NCBI RefSeq assembly: GCF_011386835.1
Contig: NC_088795.1
Location: 120,793,434-120,857,433 of the forward strand
Length of the DNA: 64,000 nt
Origin: Chrysemys picta bellii
Lineage: Eukaryota; Chordata; Testudines; Emydidae
Reading direction: 5' to 3'
Shown: positions 61,601 to 64,000 of the stretch, piece after piece
Numbering within the stretch: the first letter of the stretch is position 1
Layout: every line of letters begins with the position of its first letter
Made by a program: the position numbers and the translations under genes
The notes under the pieces: model-generated
What the model saw: the letters and a program-made list of their open reading frames with translations, nothing else
Told to the model about the DNA's origin: nothing
Database searches by the model: none

Positions 61601-62040
61601 CACATTTTTTGCACATAGAACTTAGCATTAAGGTCTGAAAATGTGTCACTAGAAGACAAGTAAAGAAAAACAATTTGATTCAAAGTGAAGAATAATTTCA
61701 TCATTATTTATTGTATCGCCACTACCACATTTTGGGTATCTTTCTCAAAACCCATGAAAACAATTATAATAGGAAAGACTAGCTTCCCCAGTAAGTCATT
61801 GCTCTACTTCTCCAGAGAGTGAGTAATTGACATCAACTTACTTATTTGAAAAATAAGGCCTTAGGCAGTGGGATTAACCTTGTAGTCCTTTAGAGACAAT
61901 TTCATTGGCTGTCTTCTTTCCACAGGATGGTGAAGTGATTGGAATAAACACTTTAAAGGTTACTGCTGGAATTTCCTTTGCTATTCCTTCCGATCGCATC
62001 TCTCAGTTCCTCACAGAGTCACATGACAAACAAAATAAAG
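40258..62040 (+). CDS. HTRA3: HTRA3 serine protease gene, exons 1-6 (3' part beyond the window)
   Basis: Secreted HtrA-family serine protease that in mammals cleaves matrix proteoglycans and dampens TGF-beta signalling; the family acts as trimers. Six coding exons join to 363 codons plus one base: 40258-40681, 53819-53918, 56464-56686, 58174-58368, 61245-61277 and 61926-62040. All introns are GT-AG, with phases 1, 2, 0, 0, 0, 1. Domain order is signal peptide (about 1-21), IGFBP module (about 24-90), Kazal-like module (about 91-141), linker, then trypsin-like protease. The catalytic triad is His204, Asp240 and Ser318, with the same spacing as human HtrA3 (191/227/305), so the N-terminal part is about 13 residues longer. 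About 90 C-terminal residues (PDZ) are missing because the window ends. HTRA3 is preferred over HTRA1 and HTRA4 because of close agreement around [17 protein letters not shown] and the linker [12 protein letters not shown]. Confidence 0.97.
41088..41300 (+). mobile_element. tRNA-derived SINE, MIR-like
   Basis: GATCTAGTGGTTAGAGCCCTGG resembles an A box and GTTCTAATCCTGGCTCTGC a B box. CTGTGTGACTTTGGGCAAGT and the 3' part TTTGTAAAGCACGTTGAGAT follow, as in MIR/CORE-type SINEs of amniotes. HTRA3 intron 1. Confidence 0.7.
42120..42332 (+). mobile_element. MIR-like SINE fragment
   Basis: TTATCCCCATTTTATAGATG then GGGGAAACTGAGACAGAGAG and GTGACTTGTCCTAGGTTATC are the conserved MIR/CORE-SINE words. 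Related, more decayed pieces occur at 12,640-12,735, 38,600-38,790, 38,935-39,090, 59,340-59,580 and 62,215-62,370. Confidence 0.65.
44355..44432. mobile_element. Short foldback element (TTGATCTAAAG family)
   Basis: GGGGCTTGATCTAAAGACTATTG and TCAGCTATGGATCAGGCTCT are imperfect inverted ends around GTTGATGGAAAGAGTCCCTT. A similar unit lies at 26,108-26,180. HTRA3 intron 1. Confidence 0.5.
44961..45010. repeat. Perfect 25-bp tandem duplication
   Basis: GGAAAATATTATTTAGTGAC plus CAAAA occurs twice back to back (44961-44985 and 44986-45010) with no difference. HTRA3 intron 1. Confidence 0.95.
45262..45965 (-). mobile_element. CR1-type LINE, C-terminal RT region and 3' end
   Basis: On the minus strand the frame gives [20 protein letters not shown], then [20 protein letters not shown], the well-conserved end of the CR1 pol protein. 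The preceding RT thumb region (about 45,650-45,960) is frameshifted. The 3' region runs to TCTTATGTTCTTATAA at 45,262. Located in HTRA3 intron 1, antisense. Confidence 0.85.
46430..46516. mobile_element. Short foldback element (GGCCAGATCCTCAGCTGG family)
   Basis: GGCCAGATCCTCAGCTGGTA and ACTCCAAGTGGAGGATCTGGC are inverted ends around TTCCATTGACTTCAGAGG. Relatives occur at 38,853-38,933 and 36,980-37,068. HTRA3 intron 1. Confidence 0.7.
47084..47123 (-). ncRNA. Hammerhead-ribozyme-like motif (family A, copy 2)
   Basis: On the minus strand: GCAC, core CCGATGA (one change from CUGAUGA), extra A, stem II GTGGGC-TGTA-GCCCAT with a terminal G-U pair, GAAA, GCTT, ATGC. The GAAAGCTTATGC block is intact. 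Stem I is weakened by one mismatch. Confidence 0.55.
47321..47508. mobile_element. 188-bp TA-flanked miniature DNA transposon nested in a Penelope-like tail
   Basis: Terminal inverted repeats CATCTCTACCCC / GGGGTAGAGGTG are flanked by TA on both sides (47319-47320, 47509-47510). Several internal GATATAAC/GTTATAT motifs are visible. The related empty site at about 2,830 shows that only TA was duplicated, which fits Tc1/mariner or pogo-type insertion. It carries no coding capacity. Confidence 0.8.
48096..48381. mobile_element. 286-bp foldback element with GGTATGTCTACACTGC ends
   Basis: Ends GGTATGTCTACACTGCAATT and AATTGCAGTGTAGACATACC are perfect inverted repeats. The arms continue inwards almost to the middle (GGACTGGAGCCTGGGCTCTG against CAGAGCTTGGGCTCCAGTCT), so the element is one large hairpin. 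Its middle words are shared with the element at 38.1-38.4 kb. HTRA3 intron 1. Confidence 0.8.
48950..49508. mobile_element. 559-bp hAT-type non-autonomous element with long internal palindrome
   Basis: Ends CAGTGGTGCACAAACTTTTC and CAGTTTGCGCACCACTG are inverted. Flanking octamers CCCTAGAT and CCGTTGAT agree at six of eight bases, as for an old hAT target duplication. An internal palindrome (49,242-49,429) pairs CAGCAGACTTACTAGCACC with GGTGCTAGTAAGTCTGCTG. HTRA3 intron 1. Confidence 0.72.
50500..51560 (-). mobile_element. CR1-type LINE, reverse transcriptase domain remnant
   Basis: On the minus strand, [20 protein letters not shown] then [16 protein letters not shown] and [20 protein letters not shown] correspond to RT motifs around the catalytic FADD box, here FSDD at about 51,030-51,045. 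Upstream motifs are in other frames at 51,200-51,560. The element lacks its 3' end and has many stops. Located in HTRA3 intron 1. Confidence 0.85.
51565..53015. other. HTRA3 intron 1 interior; nothing recognised
   Basis: Pyrimidine-rich stretch at 51,620-51,800 followed by ordinary intronic sequence. No coding signal. Confidence 0.5.
53019..53206 (-). mobile_element. tRNA-derived SINE with CR1-type tail (cryptodiran turtle type)
   Basis: On the minus strand the 5' part is tRNA-like, with A box TAGCTCAGTGG (reverse complement of 53182-53192) and a B-box-like GTGAGCTCAATCC (53139-53151). A linker and then a 3' tail follow (GCAGGGGGTTGGACTAGATG-like, ending GATATTCTATGA) that matches the CR1 end at 19.4 kb. 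This head-tail combination is the turtle Pol III SINE and is the best taxonomic marker in the window. It sits in HTRA3 intron 1, about 600 bp before exon 2. Confidence 0.88.
53425..53530 (+). repeat. Ancient amniote interspersed repeat fragment
   Basis: AAGCTTTTGGGGCAAGGACG, GTATAGTGCCTACCACAGTG and TAGGTGCTACTGCAATAG match a common tetrapod repeat of the form GGGGCAGGGACTGTC...GCGCCTAGCACAATGGGG. A partial copy lies at 36,190-36,240. HTRA3 intron 1. Confidence 0.5.
53819..53918 (+). CDS. HTRA3: HTRA3 coding exon 2: linker and start of protease domain
   Basis: This 100-base exon begins after the acceptor TATAG (53814-53818) and completes the split glycine, then reads [18 protein letters not shown] and [13 protein letters not shown]. 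This is the HtrA3 segment joining the Kazal module to the protease fold. The donor is GTAACT at 53919 and the arginine codon is split (phase 2). It lies 13.1 kb downstream of exon 1. Confidence 0.95.
54474..54612 (-). mobile_element. Penelope-like tail fragment (family A, copy 3)
   Basis: About 139 bp closely matching the 3' tail of the element at 2.55 kb (AAGAACAGGAGTACTTGTGG through ACACACATACAGAG), truncated at its 5' end. It lies in HTRA3 intron 2 on the antisense strand, joined directly to a CR1 fragment. The hammerhead-like region (54,522-54,561) is degraded: GAAA has become GGAG. Confidence 0.85.
54625..55047 (+). mobile_element. CR1-type LINE C-terminal RT and 3' end
   Basis: Starts with decayed RT C-terminal codons (about 54,640-54,900, with the [14 protein letters not shown] ATGAACCATTGGAACCACAT). 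It continues to GATGCAGGAATCACTTGGTG and ends AAAATCTATGAATCTATTAA, a typical CR1 terminal repeat. It abuts the Penelope-like tail at 54,612. HTRA3 intron 2, sense orientation. Confidence 0.8.
56078..56284. mobile_element. Penelope-like tails (family B) as an inverted head-to-head pair in HTRA3 intron 2
   Basis: Left unit 56,078-56,166 (sense on minus) and right unit about 56,167-56,284 (sense on plus) are inverted copies: GCAACAGAGAGTCCTGTGGC on the left against GAGGACTCTCTGTTGC on the right. The arms close on GAGTGAATACCCAC / GTGGGTATTCACTC around a 14-base loop. The right unit ends with a CAGATCCAGACTAACACGGC tail. It sits 180 bp before HTRA3 exon 3 and is distinct in sequence from families A and C. 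Confidence 0.75.
56125..56165 (-). ncRNA. Hammerhead-ribozyme-like motif (family B)
   Basis: On the minus strand: GCGT, intact core CTGACGA, extra A, stem II GTGGGT-ATTC-ACTCAC (six pairs, one G-U), GAAA, ACTT, ATGT. Stem I pairs through two Watson-Crick and two G-U pairs. The GCTT box has one G-to-A change here, which breaks the AGCT palindrome. The adjacent plus-strand copy keeps stem II and GAAA but lacks the CTGACGA core because the inversion junction removes it. Confidence 0.55.
56464..56686 (+). CDS. HTRA3: HTRA3 coding exon 3: catalytic histidine and aspartate
   Basis: The acceptor is GTACAG (56458-56463) and the first base completes the split arginine. The exon reads [20 protein letters not shown], then TNAHVVSS with the catalytic His codon at 56549-56551, and [16 protein letters not shown] with the catalytic Asp codon at 56657-56659. 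The donor is GTAAGT at 56687, phase 0. His-Asp spacing is 36 residues, as in human HtrA3. Confidence 0.97.
56687..58173. other. HTRA3 intron 3; nothing recognised
   Basis: 1,487 bases with no clear repeat end or extra exon. Confidence 0.5.
58174..58368 (+). CDS. HTRA3: HTRA3 coding exon 4: protease core
   Basis: This 195-base exon, phase 0 at both ends, follows the acceptor TTTTAAAAG. It reads [20 protein letters not shown], then [20 protein letters not shown], and ends [16 protein letters not shown] before GTAAGT. This is the HtrA segment with the sensor and activation loops leading into the active-site serine in the next exon. Confidence 0.97.
58705..58828. mobile_element. 124-bp hAT-type miniature element (copy 2)
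   Basis: Same terminal inverted repeats and near-identical interior as the copy at 32.85 kb, flanked by the 8-bp direct repeat GCAATGAC (58697-58704, 58829-58836). Located in HTRA3 intron 4, about 340 bp after exon 4. Confidence 0.87.
59640..61244. other. HTRA3 intron 4, distal part; nothing firm
   Basis: A foldback scrap (GATCCTGCAAAGAAGC ... GAGCAGGATCAGGCCC) at 61,025-61,095. Nothing else was identified before exon 5. Confidence 0.5.
61245..61277 (+). CDS. HTRA3: HTRA3 coding exon 5: 33-base exon with the active-site serine
   Basis: A 33-base microexon (acceptor TTTACAG, donor GTAAGA) encodes [11 protein letters not shown]. The nucleophile Ser318 is the TCA codon at 61254-61256 inside the GNSGG motif. 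Such a short exon at this place is typical of vertebrate HTRA genes. It is too small to stand out as an open frame and was found by extending the protein from exon 4 to exon 6. Confidence 0.95.
61926..62040 (+). CDS. HTRA3: HTRA3 coding exon 6: end of protease domain
   Basis: The exon begins after TTTCCACAG and reads [20 protein letters not shown], then [18 protein letters not shown]. It ends with the first base of a glycine or aspartate codon before GTAAAT at 62041 (phase 1). This closes the protease domain; the PDZ-coding exons lie beyond 64,000. Mammalian HTRA3 makes its short, PDZ-less isoform by splicing at this same boundary. Confidence 0.95.
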
Positions 62041-62904
62041 GTAAATTCTTCAAGCAACACTGGCTATAAAAAATATTGTTCTAAATGATACTGCAAACAC
62101 GTATTTTAGTAGTTTGGTCTGTGTTAACCAAAAGAGAAATACAGTGGCTGATTGCAATATATAGCATATCTATTGTATTTATGTGGTTCCATTACTATAA
62201 TACCTCACAATATCTAATGCATTTGTCCTCACTGCCCCCTATGAGGTAGATATTATCCCCTTTTTATATATAGTGAACTGGGCAAAAAGAAACTGAGCAA
62301 CTTGCAAAAGATCATTCAGGCCACATGTGTTAGAGCAGAAAACTGAATCTGCATCTCCTGGGTCCCACGCAAGCACGTAATCATTGCATCATTCTTCCTT
62401 TCTGTTAGGCTACTGTACTGTACTCTGTATTATAGAATAGCACCGTGCCAGCAGTAATGTTGAAAGACAATAAAATTAGTTCATAGAGAACCTTTCATCC
62501 TGAAGTATAATTGATAAATTATATCCCTATGGAAACACATAATAATGTTATAATAACTGAAAGAATGAAACATTATTTTACATTGTCCAGTTCTGAGAAA
62601 CTAACAAGCCTCACAACAGGAGGAAAAGAAATGTTGACTAAGAAATCCTGCTGTATTCCCATTAAAAGTGCCATAAGATCTTTAATAGCCACAAAGGGTT
62701 AACAGGACAGAAGTGAGGCTCAGCTCACTATATAAATAACTTACAAAACACATTTAATTAATAGGGAGGTGCTCTGGAATGCATTTATTTTAAGAGACCT
62801 TTTTGTTTTTATAAATATATTATTTGAAAATACTGTCTGGATTTTAGTTGTAAATTATCTGGTTCAAGAACTGCGTAATTCGTACACATTCAGCTGGCAG
62901 TGTG

Positions 62905-63402
62905 ACAGAATGGACAGCTACAGCTCTGGGACACTCTCAGGTATGAACTTGGCAGATGGGGCTGTCAGTGAAAGGCCACCAGGATGCAGGTCTTGGTTTC
63001 TGTTGGTGTTCAAACTGATAAGGACAAATGCCACCCACCTGCCCCAATGGATGAGGGAACTTGATATGGACGGCAGTGAAGGGGAAGAGTCCCAGCAGCG
63101 AGGGAGGGAGGCACTCGCTTAGGGACACTAGGTAGCTCCTCCTCCTGGGCATCTTTGGCACCCATTGGCAAGCTGGTGGGGAGGGCTGCTGATTGGCTAG
63201 CATTCACCAGCATTTAACAGGGTATGTGGAGCCTCTTTATGCTCCTGGAACCAATTAAATGCCTGGTACAGGAGAGTATAGGTGATGCGCGGGTAGCACC
63301 CCTCCCTAGTGCTAAAGTTTAATAAAAGTTGGGGCCTCCTGCTTAATTCCGTGCACGTGCCTGTCCTCATTTTGCTGCTGAGTCCTCATCAAATCACAGG
63401 AA
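62905..63402 (+). mobile_element. Possible LTR fragment in HTRA3 intron 6
   Basis: Starts TGTGACAGAATGG, contains a polyadenylation signal AATAAAA at 63,321 and then a short GT/C-rich tail, all in LTR-like order. Neither a partner LTR nor target duplications can be seen, so the call is tentative. Confidence 0.3.
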
Positions 63403-63839
63403 GGCTGCACACAGCTGAGGGAAGGAGTGTTGTCTTACAGCCTGAGAGAGGTTGTGCCATCATTATATATGGGATTTGGGATTTGAAGACAGCTTCTTGG
63501 AAGAAAAAGTGGTATTCCATTATTCATAAACCTAGAGACCCAAAGAATAGACAGTATCTCACATATAAGACTCAGAGAGAAAGTCACCAGAAAGGGTGAG
63601 AGTTGTAAATGAACCAGCTTAACTTGAGGTACACTTAGGAACAGTTTGTAATTTGACCTTAATCCAGGAGAATTTCCCTCCTCTTCTTTGTCACTGCAGA
63701 TTACCCTAAGGAGACAGGGAGTAGGCAGGGTGGGGATAAGATCCAAACTCCCAGGACACAGTGGGTAGCTTTGGGAGGGATAATGCCACTACACCCTATT
63801 CATAAATGACTTCTATTTGCATGGGCTCTGCTACTGCTG

Positions 63840-63868
63840 TGATGATGATGATGATGATGATGATGATT
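63840..63868. repeat. Trinucleotide microsatellite (GAT)n
   Basis: Nine GAT units in tandem in the last HTRA3 intron in view. Confidence 0.95.
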
Positions 63869-63879
63869 GGTATTGGGGT

Positions 63880-64000
63880 AGCAGCTAGGCACCCCAGTCA
63901 GGGGCCACAAACCCATTGTGCTAGGTGCTGCACAAACACTGAACAAAGAGATTATCCCTGCCCCCAAAGAGCTTACAGTGTAAGTACCCCAATTACTGTC
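63880..64000 (+). repeat. Interspersed repeat of amniote type, cut by the window end
   Basis: CATTGTGCTAGGTGCTGCAC, AAACACTGAACAAAGAGATT and CCCCAAAGAGCTTACAGTGT match a familiar vertebrate repeat; a diverged piece occurs at 59,110-59,150. Confidence 0.5.

Noticed and set aside
63491..63599. Candidate HTRA3 exon 7 (ASWKKKWYSII resembles the expected DWKKRFIGI start)
   Set aside because: Only the WKK word agrees; the following residues do not match any HtrA protein and no good donor follows. It is likely to be chance, and the true exon probably lies beyond 64,000.

Overview
The window is vertebrate nuclear DNA, almost certainly from a hidden-necked (cryptodiran) turtle. Two things point there. 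The only host gene is an intron-split HTRA3. The interspersed repeats are a turtle-type mix: CR1 LINEs, a tRNA-headed SINE carrying a CR1 tail, abundant Penelope-like elements, and many short foldback DNA transposons. The species call is inference from repeat content; HTRA3 itself only says vertebrate.

Layout. Positions 1-39 kb hold no host exon that I can recognise and are a graveyard of mobile elements: a 5'-truncated Penelope-like element with a GIY-YIG endonuclease (2.5-3.7 kb), an L2-like LINE scrap (4.4 kb), a G-rich ~0.9 kb repeat (8.2-9.1 kb), a decayed Gypsy-type pol in which integrase precedes reverse transcriptase (9.9-11.0 kb), several CR1 pieces, a broken transposase-like gene of unnamed class (20.9-22.6 kb), Harbinger-like miniature elements, a ~71-bp minisatellite (29.1-29.7 kb), a second L2-like LINE, two hAT-type miniature elements and a long CT/CA microsatellite (36.4 kb). 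HTRA3 runs on the + strand from 40,258 and leaves the window after exon 6 (62,040). The exons for the signal peptide, IGFBP/Kazal module and serine protease domain are here; those for the C-terminal PDZ domain are not. Its introns carry more CR1, SINE, Penelope-like and DNA-transposon insertions.

HTRA3 looks intact: all splice sites fit, phases agree, and the His/Asp/Ser catalytic residues are present at the human spacing. No other host gene is recognised, so there is no gene cluster to interpret.

The most interesting signal is RNA-level. Three different Penelope-like tail families in this window (2.6/47.1/54.5 kb, 35.1-35.3 kb and 56.1 kb) each contain a compact hammerhead-ribozyme-like motif. 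The core, a GAAAGCTT box, and stems I and II are conserved by compensatory change although the stem sequences differ between families. Two of the families are also arranged as head-to-head inverted pairs. Hammerheads are known in Penelope-like elements in general, so the novelty lies in these turtle variants and in one lying about 300 bp upstream of an HTRA3 exon.
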